Positions 25,971 through 34,800 of a DNA stretch of 40,173 nucleotides are shown one piece after another (position 1 is the stretch's first letter; each line of letters opens with the position of its first letter). The stretch covers positions 1 through 40,173 of the forward strand of contig JAITRW010000026.1 in NCBI GenBank assembly GCA_031288175.1, given 5' to 3'. The notes under the pieces were generated by a model that saw only the letters and a program-made list of their open reading frames with translations, ran no database searches and was not told the origin of the DNA. Source of the stretch: Tannerellaceae bacterium (GTDB taxonomy: Bacteria > Bacteroidota > Bacteroidia > Bacteroidales > Tannerellaceae). The position numbers were made by a program, and so were the translations under genes.

Positions 25971-28157
25971 ATGGACATTGTCGCAAGGGATATCCTTTCT
26001 GATAAGCTGAAACAGCAGTTCGGTTTCGATTCTTTTAAGGGAAACCAAAAGGCTATCATGGAAAACTTGCTGGCCGGAAAAGACACATTTGTACTCATGC
26101 CCACTGGTGGTGGAAAATCACTCTGTTACCAACTTCCTGCCCTCTTGCTTGAAGGGACGGCAATTATTATTTCGCCCCTCATTGCCCTGATGAAAAATCA
26201 GGTGGATGCGATGCGTAATTTCAGCGAAGAAGACGGAATCGCTCACTTCCTCAACTCCTCCCTCAGTAAAAACGCCATTGAACAAGTTAAAGATGATGTC
26301 CTTTCAGGGAAAACCAAACTTCTTTATGTGGCTCCCGAATCTCTTACCAAAGACGAATATATTGACTTCCTCCGGCGCGCTACGATCTCTTTTTATGCCA
26401 TAGACGAGGCCCACTGTATCTCTGAATGGGGTCATGATTTCCGCCCCGAGTATCGCCGTATTCGTCCTATTATTAATGAAATAAGTGTCCATGCTCTTAT
26501 CGCCCTTACCGCTACCGCTACACCTAAAGTGCAACACGATATCCAGAAAAACCTCGGTATGACGGACGCTACCGTCTTCAAGTCTTCCTTCAATCGTCCC
26601 AATCTTTACTACGAAATACGCCCCAAGGATATAAATATTGATCGTGAGATTATCAGATACATTCGTGCCCACGAAGGAAAATCGGGTATCATCTATTGCC
26701 TCAGTCGACGTAAGGTAGAAGAACTTACCAATATCCTTGTCGCTAACAACATCAAGGCTCTTCCCTACCATGCTGGTATGGATACCCAACAACGGACGGC
26801 CAATCAGGATGCATTCCTTATGGAAAAAGTCGATGTCATCGTGGCCACCATTGCTTTTGGAATGGGAATTGATAAGCCCGATGTTCGCTATGTCATACAC
26901 TACGATATGCCCAAAAGCCTGGAAGGTTATTATCAGGAAACAGGGCGTGCCGGACGTGATGGCGGAGAAGGACTTTGTATCGCTTTCTACTCGCACAAAG
27001 ACTTGCAGAAACTGGAGAAATTCATGCAGGGTAAACCTATTGCCGAACAGGAAATAGGCAAACAACTTCTCATTGAGACTACCGCTTACGCAGAAACTTC
27101 CGTTTGTCGGCGTAAAGTTCTTCTCCATTACTTTGGTGAAATCTATCACGAAGAATCCTGCGGAAACTGCGATAATTGTCTTAACCCAAAAAAGCAAATC
27201 GAGGCCAAGGAATATCTTCTTACCATTCTTGAGATCGTTGTCCTTCTCCATGAACAGTTCAAAGCCGAGTATCTTGTCGACCTCCTTCTCGGAAACAAAA
27301 CCTCGGAAATACAATGTTACAAACACGAAGCCCTGGAGGCTTTTGGTTCCGGAAAAGATGAAGGTGAAAGGACGTGGAATGCGGTTATCCGACAAGCTAT
27401 CATTGCAGGTTATATTTCTAAAGAAATTGAGAACTACGGAATCCTTCGTATCACCGATAAAGGCCGTGATTTTCTTGTTGCTCCACAGTCTTTTAAGATC
27501 ACCGAGGATAACGAATTTAGTACTGATGCTGATGAAGCGCTATTACAAAGTGGGGGTACTAGCGCGGCTGACCCTGTCCTCTACTCCATGATGAAAGATT
27601 TGCGTAAGCGTATCTCCAAACGTATGGATATCCCTCCTTTTGTCATCTTCCAGGATCCATCCCTTGAAGCGATGGCCACCACTTATCCCATCTCCATTGA
27701 GGAACTCCAAAATATTCCCGGTGTCGGAAACGGTAAGGCTAAACGTTATGGTATTGAGTTCATCGAACTCATCAAACGGCATGTTAAGGAAAATGAAATT
27801 GAACGGCCCGAAGATCTTCGCGTTCGGACTGTCGCAAACAAGTCCAAGGTCAAGGTTGCCATTATCCAGCGTATTGATCGTAAGATAGCCCTTGACGAGA
27901 TAGCCCTTACCAGTGGCCTGGAGTTTTCCGAATTGCTGGATGAGATAGAGGCTATCGTCTATTCAGGTACCCGTATCAATATTGACTACTTTGTCAAAGA
28001 TGTCATAGATGAAGAACGTATGGCCGAAATCTATGATTACTTCAAAGATTCCGAAACCGATAGCCTCTCCGAAGCCCTTGATACCCTCGGCGACAGCTTC
28101 TCTGAGGATGAAATCCGGCTTATCCGTATCAAGTTTCTTTCGGAGATGGCTAACTGA
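25971..28157 (+). CDS. recQ: ATP-dependent DNA helicase RecQ
   Basis: A 3'-5' superfamily 2 helicase acting in recombination and fork repair (728 aa). Motif 0 FGFDSFKGNQKAI, Walker A MPTGGGKSLCYQLP, motif II with the aromatic-rich loop DEAHCISEWGHDFRPEY, motif III ALTATAT and motif VI QETGRAGRDG are complete. The zinc-binding RQC part has CRRKVLLHYFGE and CGNCDNC. An HRDC-type domain follows (about 520-600, NIPGVGNGKAKRYG), then an extra C-terminal helical region of about 110 residues. The gene is third in the clpP-clpX-recQ cluster; the intergenic gap has no promoter box that I can see. Confidence 0.96.
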   Translation: MDIVARDILSDKLKQQFGFDSFKGNQKAIMENLLAGKDTFVLMPTGGGKSLCYQLPALLLEGTAIIISPLIALMKNQVDAMRNFSEEDGIAHFLNSSLSKNAIEQVKDDVLSGKTKLLYVAPESLTKDEYIDFLRRATISFYAIDEAHCISEWGHDFRPEYRRIRPIINEISVHALIALTATATPKVQHDIQKNLGMTDATVFKSSFNRPNLYYEIRPKDINIDREIIRYIRAHEGKSGIIYCLSRRKVEELTNILVANNIKALPYHAGMDTQQRTANQDAFLMEKVDVIVATIAFGMGIDKPDVRYVIHYDMPKSLEGYYQETGRAGRDGGEGLCIAFYSHKDLQKLEKFMQGKPIAEQEIGKQLLIETTAYAETSVCRRKVLLHYFGEIYHEESCGNCDNCLNPKKQIEAKEYLLTILEIVVLLHEQFKAEYLVDLLLGNKTSEIQCYKHEALEAFGSGKDEGERTWNAVIRQAIIAGYISKEIENYGILRITDKGRDFLVAPQSFKITEDNEFSTDADEALLQSGGTSAADPVLYSMMKDLRKRISKRMDIPPFVIFQDPSLEAMATTYPISIEELQNIPGVGNGKAKRYGIEFIELIKRHVKENEIERPEDLRVRTVANKSKVKVAIIQRIDRKIALDEIALTSGLEFSELLDEIEAIVYSGTRINIDYFVKDVIDEERMAEIYDYFKDSETDSLSEALDTLGDSFSEDEIRLIRIKFLSEMAN

Positions 28158-28215
28158 CGTCGCATGAAAAAGCCTAAAAAAAGTTCCCTTACGGAATATA
28201 GTATTCAAAAAAAGT

Positions 28216-28223
28216 TACCTTTG
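28216..28223 (+). promoter_or_regulatory. -7 box of the tRNA-Val gene
   Basis: TACCTTTG ends 14 nt before the first base of the mature tRNA. Confidence 0.55.
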
Positions 28224-28237
28224 TCCCCGCATGCGAG

Positions 28238-28312
28238 GGGCGTTTAGCTCAGCTGGTTCAGAGCATCTGCCTTACAAGCAGAGGGTCGGCGGTTCGAATC
28301 CGTCAACGCCCA
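28238..28312 (+). tRNA. tRNA-Val (anticodon TAC)
   Basis: A complete cloverleaf of 75 nt. The acceptor stem pairs GGGCGTT with AACGCCC and is followed by discriminator A. The D arm is GCTCAGCTGGTTCAGAGC, the anticodon stem TCTGC/GCAGA has loop CTTACAA (anticodon TAC at 28273-28275), and the T arm contains GGTTCGAATCC. No CCA is encoded after the discriminator base. It stands alone with its own promoter box and a downstream terminator, and marks the border between conserved and patchwork DNA. Confidence 0.96.
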
Positions 28313-28350
28313 CTTCGTAGTGAAAAACACTTAGGTAGTTTGCACCGTGA

Positions 28351-28387
28351 AAAAGACATAGTTCACCAGGAACTATGTCTTTTTTTG
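28351..28387 (+). terminator. Strong intrinsic terminator after tRNA-Val
   Basis: AAAGACATAGTTC and GAACTATGTCTTT form a perfect stem around loop ACCAG, ending in a run of T. The A-rich 5' side also makes it usable from the other strand. An inverted copy of its core lies at 28522-28540. Confidence 0.8.
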
Positions 28388-28640
28388 TCCGCGAAAAGGA
28401 AGGATAACGGCTGTCTTTCAACGACTTACAAGTTATCCCTGACAGGTATACCGATGTAACCTGCTTATCTGAACTATTTCCCAATTCATTCATATCTAAT
28501 CACTTATCTACTAAAACTCACCATAGTTCCTGGTGAACTACGGTAATTTGTTCGACTCTTGTGATGAGATGCTTACTATAAATGGGTGTGGGTACAGTGA
28601 TTGGATAGGATATAGTAATTAACAAATAATTAACAAAAAG
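28388..28640. other. Gene-free interval after tRNA-Val containing an inverted copy of the terminator core
   Basis: No credible gene is present. At 28522-28540 the 19 nt CATAGTTCCTGGTGAACTA are the exact reverse complement of 28359-28377. The DNA between and beyond is AT-rich. No promoter box with clear spacing stands before the methyltransferase gene at 28641. A minus-strand open frame over 28272-28493 reads through the tRNA and is spurious. Confidence 0.7.
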
Positions 28641-29399
28641 ATGAATTTAGGAGTTAGACGCATTTTAGGTAAATGCTTATTGCAATGGTTATTGCGAGGA
28701 AATAATGTATTGCAAGGGAATAATGTATATTGTCCTTGCTGTGAAAAACATTTTGCTGTATTTTGGTTCTTTGGCAAACCGATACGATTTAATGCAATGT
28801 GCCCATCTTGCCGTTCTTTGGAGCGACACCGATTACTTTGGATGTTTCTTTTTAGAGAGAATCGTTTAATAACAAACGGCACAAAGTTACTACACATTGC
28901 TCCGGAAAATGCACTTTTTAAAAAATTTAAACAAGAAAAGAAAATATACTATTTTCCGGGTGATAAGTTTATGCCCGGTAACTACTATCCGCAAGGAACA
29001 AAGGAAATAGATATTTTAAATATCACGTATCCTGATAATTTTTTCGACGCCATACTGTGTTGCCATGTATTGGAGCATGTAGATAATGACCTGCAAGCCA
29101 TGAAAGAATTTTATCGTGTACTGAAACCAAGCGGATGGGCAATACTGCAAGTGCCGATAGACTATAATAGAGCCGACACCTTTGAAGACAATAGCATTAC
29201 CACACCCGAAGAACGAGAAAAATATTTCGGGCAACATGACCATTTGCGATTATATGGACGCGATTATCCACAACGATTGATGCAGGCAGGTTTTAAAGTA
29301 GAGTGTATTGACTTTTGCAATACTTTTTCAGAAGAAGAACAGAAGCTAATGGGATTTGACAAAAACGATGGAATTATCTATTTGTGTAAAAAAGGCTAA
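28641..29399 (+). CDS. Class I SAM-dependent methyltransferase with N-terminal zinc-ribbon-like segment
   Basis: A 252-residue protein. YCPCCEKHF and MCPSCRSLERHR (about residues 30-60) give a four-cysteine, zinc-ribbon-like head. The Rossmann part is methyltransferase-like: KLLHIAPENALF in place of a canonical GxGxG motif I, DILNITYPDNFFDAILCCHVLEHV and FYRVLKPSGWAILQVP (the Methyltransf_11/25 pattern). Similar proteins often sit near polysaccharide clusters, but the acceptor is unknown. The gene is clearly AT-richer than the core genes to its left, which suggests acquisition. A hairpin at 29521-29553 may terminate it. It is intact, unlike most genes to its right. Confidence 0.82.
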   Translation: MNLGVRRILGKCLLQWLLRGNNVLQGNNVYCPCCEKHFAVFWFFGKPIRFNAMCPSCRSLERHRLLWMFLFRENRLITNGTKLLHIAPENALFKKFKQEKKIYYFPGDKFMPGNYYPQGTKEIDILNITYPDNFFDAILCCHVLEHVDNDLQAMKEFYRVLKPSGWAILQVPIDYNRADTFEDNSITTPEEREKYFGQHDHLRLYGRDYPQRLMQAGFKVECIDFCNTFSEEEQKLMGFDKNDGIIYLCKKG

Positions 29400-29640
29400 G
29401 GTAGCTCCAGCATGGCCGATGACATCAAGACGGTAACTGTTATGGTTACTTATTGACGCTGGAAACAACTTATGTTGTTTCTTCCATTGCCCTACTGACG
29501 GATTCTTCAAAGTTAAAAATAAGAAAACCCGGCCAATCTGGCTGAATTTTCTTGTTATCCTACGGTAAGTCATAATTGTTATTCCTGTATTTTGATTACA
29601 TTGCAGCAGAAATTAATAAACAATCATGTCAGGTAGTACA
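29400..29640. other. Gene-free interval with two hairpins and a repeat-end-like sequence
   Basis: GAAACAAC (29462-29469), TTAT, GTTGTTTC (29474-29481) is a perfect 8-bp hairpin. Its left arm, within GCTGGAAACAAC, equals the right end of the 47-nt repeat found further on. AAGAAAA (29521-29527) and TTTTCTT (29547-29553), enclosing GCCA/TGGC, form a second, terminator-like structure. No gene is seen. Confidence 0.5.
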
Positions 29641-30517
29641 ATGATGAATAAGCACATTTGGGTAATTACTTTAGTCCTATTGGGTTTTACTACAGTGTTT
29701 GGTGAATATGCCAGATTGTCGTCGGGTAACATGAAGCATATTAGTGACCGGTCGGATGAGGTCTCGTACGTACCGGCCAACGAAGCCGTACCTGTACCTC
29801 CTTCTTCTGTTTATCGTTTTGAGGTATTGGATTCCGCAAAATTTTCTTCTCTTGTCTATCCGACGGATTTTTTCTACTATACGGACGGTTATATGCACCA
29901 TCATGGCGTTTTGGTAAGTTCTATAGATGGCGTAGTGACATCGTTGCCGACAGTTCAATTGATCGGTGGGGAAGGTGTACTGACACGTTTCGGCGTGTTT
30001 TTGGTGTTGCCCTCCGATCCGTCAGGGAATATCCGAATAAACTTATTTGCGTTTCCGGAGGCAGAGTTCCTATACACGTGAAAGTTTCAATATTATCATT
30101 ACTCAAACGGAGACAAGCAATGTGATTACGCTACCGGTGACGGTATCAAAGCAGCCCGTTTCACACAGTTTGAGCTTGGGTATAAATTTCAGTCCTTCAT
30201 TGTCGGGCGGACAATCCTTTTCAGGAAGTCTCGTTTACGAAGCTGTGGATGGTACACATACGGATTATAACATACAAGCGTACAAGCAATATGCTAATGT
30301 TTTGGAAGGCTCGGAATTTACTCTCGCTGTGCAGATAGCTTACAGTTATGGGAAAAAGTTCACTAACGTAACGTGTTCGTCGTCTGGTGTGGTTTTGGGT
30401 AATATTCGTAAGATCTTTTCGCAAAATGTTTATAGTATAGTTGGCACGATAGTATCATGGCCTTCTGCGGGTACGCAAGCTACAATAACTGTGACCGGAT
30501 ATCTACAAAACAGGTAG
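29641..30517 (+). pseudogene. Frameshifted exported protein of unknown function
   Basis: Two overlapping open frames make one protein. Frame one begins with a signal peptide (MNKHIWVITLVLLGFTTVFG) and ends FAFPEAEFLYT-stop at 30081. Frame two continues at the same place in the +1 frame as RESFNIIITQTETSNVITLP and runs to 30517. The join reads naturally as FLYTRESFNIIIT, which implies a single-base insertion near 30070. The mature part is beta-rich, with no family I recognise. It may be a true pseudogene, an assembly error or, less likely, programmed shifting; no slippery run is visible at the junction. The next repeat copy begins 45 bp after its end. Confidence 0.65.
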
Positions 30518-30561
30518 GTATAGGGCCGCTTGGGAATATGGCCATCACTTCCCTATCAGGA

Positions 30562-30664
30562 TTATTACTACCTTTGAGGTCGGAAATAACCGAATGGATA
30601 TCAAGGTTGTTCTCTATTTTGTTGTGAACTCTCAATTATTATTACCTCCGATGCCGGAAACAAC
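30562..30664 (+). CRISPR. Degenerate repeat - 30-nt spacer - repeat unit
   Basis: The right half of the 47-nt repeat (30562-30590, ATTACTACCTTTGAGGTCGG, ending AATAAC) is followed by exactly 30 nt (30591-30620) and then a 44-nt repeat copy (30621-30664). Repeat plus 30-nt spacer is the geometry of type II-C CRISPR arrays. The left half of the first repeat is unrecognisable. No cas genes are in the window, and with two decayed repeats this is only a relic candidate. Confidence 0.4.
30621..30664 (+). repeat. Dispersed CRISPR-like repeat, copy 1 (44 nt, 3-nt deletion)
   Basis: Starts GTTGTGAA, ends GGAAACAAC, and shares CAATTATTATTACCT with the other copies. The AATTG-CTTT-CAATT hairpin is damaged by a 3-nt deletion and a substitution. 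The second stem reads ACCTCCGATGC and is also weakened. Confidence 0.8.
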
Positions 30665-30787
30665 TGGTGTATCTTCCGGATGTTACAGGGTACTATAAAA
30701 CAAGAATATGGAGTATGTCACGTGTCTGGTGTGATGAAGTGAAGTGGACTGGTGGTTATGGTTTTGATAATTTAAACAACTAATAAA

Positions 30788-31309
30788 ATGAAGATAATTA
30801 ATTGGCTACTGTGTTTATGTTTGCTGAGTTCATTCAATCTTGCGGGAAAGATGACGAGTTACCGGACTTAATAAAACAGAAATCCTTAGTTGGGTCTACG
30901 TGGTTTAGAATGGGAGATTACATAGGTGTTCCAACCTATTTTCGCTATATCTTTTCCCAGGATAGTGTATCTTATGAATCGTTACGGCTTCTATGATCGT
31001 TTTGTAAATAAAGATAGTGCTACATACAGCTATAAAAGATATGATTCAAGAGATGCGTTTTTAGAACGCTATTACATTCTGTACCCAGATACGTACCTTG
31101 ACCCCGAAGATTATTACGATAGAGGGTATCTTGATGCAATTGAAGAATGCCTTCCTGTGTATGTATTATACAGAGTTATTGTTAGTGTTTACTATGGAGA
31201 GGAAAAGGATATTCAATTTATGCATATCAAGGATGGTATAATGTACATTGCTGAGTATCTTTCTGAGATTGATCGCGGTGTACTTTTTATACCTTTTATT
31301 TGGAATTAG
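30788..31309 (+). pseudogene. Frameshifted lipoprotein of unknown function
   Basis: The ATG at 30788 opens a lipoprotein signal (MKIINWLLCLCLLSSF), but that frame stops early. A shift near 30835-30845 leads into SCGKDDELPDLIKQKSLVGS, with Cys as the lipidation site. A second shift near 30990 returns to the first frame (YDRFVNKDSATYSYKRYDS and on to FIPFIWN at 31309). The two shifts cancel, so together they give one protein of about 170 residues with an outer-membrane-lipoprotein start. The second half is acidic and Tyr-rich (YPDTYLDPEDYYDRGYLD). No family recognised. Clustered single-base shifts here suggest decay or local sequencing error. Confidence 0.6.
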
Positions 31310-31355
31310 TACACCATATTATCGCATAATAGAATGTATATATAGTATGGGTGTA

Positions 31356-31402
31356 GTTGTGAATTGCTTTCAATTATTATTACCTTCGATACTGGAAACA
31401 AC
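31356..31402 (+). repeat. Dispersed CRISPR-like repeat, copy 2 (47 nt)
   Basis: GTTGTGAATTGCTTTCAATT at the left, ATTATTACCTTCGATACTGG in the middle and AAACAAC at the end. The first hairpin is intact; the second stem (normally ACCT/AGGT) is broken by ATAC. Same orientation as all other copies. Confidence 0.85.
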
Positions 31403-31847
31403 GAGGTGATGAGACGGATATTAAGCCGTTTTGACTGTAGGCATTGTACGACGTAGAAGGAATGGCAGGCGGAGTGTCGGCAGTACTAGTCAGGGAACGG
31501 GGTTGGTGCATACAGATCCTTCTCATAAAAGCGGGCGTCAAAGCGGAAACGCTGGTACAAGGCGGGTAGCCACAGGGTACGCTTACAGGGTCGGTCTAAT
31601 CAATAATGGCGGAGCCAACCTCTACCTCCGCCGTATCGTTCCGAAGGGTAAAGAAGGTTACGGAAAGCGGTGCCCATACTCCAGTCTTTGAACCAGAGTA
31701 TTCTCAGGTGCAGTTGATGATCCGCGCAAAAGGCGATAGCCGCGCAGATGGATTGATACGATTGGCCATGCCCCGATAGGAACGCAGGTGAGGGATTGGG
31801 TAGGGGTCATGAGTTATTGAGAACAACACCTATGATTCTATTATAGA
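31403..31847. other. Interval without an intact gene; coding-like debris
   Basis: The DNA here is less AT-rich than its flanks and looks like former coding sequence. The longest frame (31431-31691) has a basic, unnatural composition. A 57-codon frame from the ATG at 31606 to 31779 (containing VSFRRVKKVTESGAHTPVFE and VQLMIRAKGDSRADG) looks more protein-like and may be the remnant of a C-terminal part of an exported protein. Nothing can be assigned. Confidence 0.4.
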
Positions 31848-34800
31848 CTACTTTACTATAAGTTTTTTTGTGGTGATGCCTGTAGCCCCGATAAGTTTGA
31901 GCATATAGATACCTGACCGGAAAATATTCAATGCCGAAATCGGTATTTGAATGGATGTATTTCCAATATGTTTGCATTGTATCTGGTGTCCGGAAAGATC
32001 ATAAACTTCTATCGTGTCAAGCATTTTTTCCGAACGGATATTCAGTACGGAAGAGCAATCAACCGGATTCGGAGATATATCAAATGCTGATACGGAGAGT
32101 GGTATAATACTCGTAGGAGGGCTCTTTAAAATACGCTGAAAACTTTCCTGTGACGGCGTGAATTTAAATAAGCCGTTCAATTTTGTACCTACCCATATAT
32201 TGCCGCGATCATCAAGTTCCAGGCATAAAATAAAATCTCCTTGGTTACTTTCCTGAAGCAACGGGATTGTATAGTCGGTAAATTCGCGTCCGTCAAATCG
32301 AACCAGATACTTGTTACAGGCCAGCCATAAAATACCTGATGCATCTTGCTTTATGTCGTAAATATCGGTGGCGGGAAGGCTGGAGTTTTCTGCATTCCAA
32401 GTAACAAATTGCCTGCCGTCATACTTAATCAATCCATCTGAGCTTGCCAGCCATTTATTGTTGTCTCTGTCGATTAGAATCCGGTGAACGGTTTTTGTTA
32501 TTTCGGGAATGGGCTGAATTTCCTGTCCTGTAAATTTCGCAAAGCTCCATTCGGGGGAGCTACCACCCATCCATAAGTCCCCGTTGTGGTCGAATTTTAA
32601 ATCATAGATAAACCAATAATTAGCGACAACGCTTTGTGGCGTAGTCCATGCCTGCCATGCCGTTCCATCAAACCTATTCAGGTGTAGTAAGGAACCAATC
32701 CATTTATTGTTGCTTGTATCAATAGCGATGGAAATGCAGTACTGATTGTCAGATAGGGCGGAATTGGAAGCTTTATAGTGCGCTACTATTTTCTGACCGT
32801 CATAGTTAACAATGCCGTTGCGTTGGGTAGTGATCCACAGGCTACCGTCATTATCTTTTGCGAGATTCCGAAAGCGTGGTAAATCGGAATCAATGTCTAT
32901 CTTATGGACCGTTAGCTCTTCCGTTTCCGTATCTAAATGCAAAAGACCGGCATTACCCGCTATCCAAAGCGTTGTACCATCCTTCAGTATTTGGGAAACC
33001 ATTTCTTCTCCATCGTAACTTATCCAATCTCCCAATTGCGAAGATGCTGTTGCCGCACGAAGTCCATACGTCCTTTCTGATAAAAGCGCCTTTACATATT
33101 TGATTGTGTTGGAATAAGGACTTCTTACGATAGTAGCGCCACTGCTTGTAACTTTCGTTTGTTTATTAAAATCTTTGATAGATTTCAATATAGATAGATT
33201 TTTCGCATTGTCGGTAAGAGTCAAGTCCTCAACCAACAACATGGCAAACTGTTCTCCGTTGCCTAATTTATCATATACAAGAAATATTAAATCCTGCTTT
33301 GATCGACAAAACTTTAACAGAGAGATATATTGAGTGTTCTTGAATGAATAGGGATTACTGAATGGGGTAGATTCCAACGTGGAAGCCCATGCCGCGAATA
33401 AAGTCTGAAAAATGAGAATATCGTTTGGAGACAGACTTGTAATACCATCCCTGATAATAGCTATTTCCTTATCATCAAACCTGACATCTTCCAAAACAGC
33501 TTTACCCTCTGCAATAGCTTCGGTTAACGTATAATTAGCAGTCTCCGTTCTTACATTACGATAGTAGGCTACGATATTACCATACGCAGTTCCAGTTAAA
33601 GCAGTTCTTGGGTGAAATGTTCTCATCAAATTACCGGGTTTACTTTCCCAGTCATATCCATGAGTATTTTCGTCAGCACCTCTCTTTATGGACGCATGAG
33701 TGTAGTCATAATTCCCAGCACTTCCCGTAGCCCATAAATCAACTACGCTATTCGCAGATGTGGCTCCGGCTCTGATATAGATTCCACACCCGGGATATCT
33801 TTCCGAAACATAAAACAGATCGAAAGAACCTATGGGATTGTTTGGTACATAATAATCAGACGTTGTAGAAAGTGGCCACTCCCAATAGTTGGTTATGCCA
33901 CCCGACCAACTAATACAATTGTACACGGAAGATGAGGGAGCGGACTGAATTGCGTCATCAATTGTCAAACTTGGGAACGAAGACGTTATATTACTGTTTT
34001 GGCATTTTGCATATAGTTCACAAGTTCCCGTCGGATTATTCGTTCCATAACTTGACAGCAGTATTGCGTCCACCTGCCTTGGAAATTGTTTTTTGATTCG
34101 AGAATTAAGTCCCCAACTAAAATTTCCACCATGGTAACCATAGTCATCATTATAATGTGTTATCTTCTCAGTGCTTGCATATTCTGTGATCCAAATTCGA
34201 GGATCACCTGCCGAAAGAACGGTAAATGTATTGTAAACTGTGGTGGTATTTTGTATCGCTCTAACCCCAACTGAAAATACCGGAACGTCTGTTTCTACTG
34301 TTCCGTTGGTGGTTACTGTTGCAGTAGTCAATGTGTTATTTCGGTACGGTCTTACCCGCACATAATAAATTCCCTCAACCGGTATAGGTACACTTATACT
34401 TGGATTAGTTTGAATTGAGGTCGACCATGTGTATGTTTCCGGAGTAGAAAAACTAAATATTTCAATAACAAGTAGATCAGAATTGGGAGTGTATGCACTT
34501 ACAGAAACTGTTTGATTGGCTGTAAAATAATGAGTGCGATAATAAGTATACGAGAAAGAAGCGTGTCCGAAGAACAAATAATTCTTTTCCGGATCTGCCT
34601 GTAAGAGGGAAGGCTCTACATTTGAAAGGCTAAAACTCAAAGAGTCGGTTATTTGCTTTTCTTGGTTTACAGGCTTTAACGAATTTGCTTTTGCACTCGC
34701 CAAATAATCATCATACTTTGCTGAGGATATTTTTACCTTGTCGGCGTCCGTGGACAACCGAATAAATTCTATTGCAGGGATTTCTTCTTTTCCTGCTGAA

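Noticed and set aside
28272-28493. Minus-strand 73-codon open frame
   Set aside because: It reads through the antisense of tRNA-Val (giving the familiar GVDGFEPPT artefact) and the terminator; not a gene.
31431-31691. Plus-strand 86-codon open frame after repeat copy 2
   Set aside because: Arg/Gly-rich, no motif and no start context; treated as debris.
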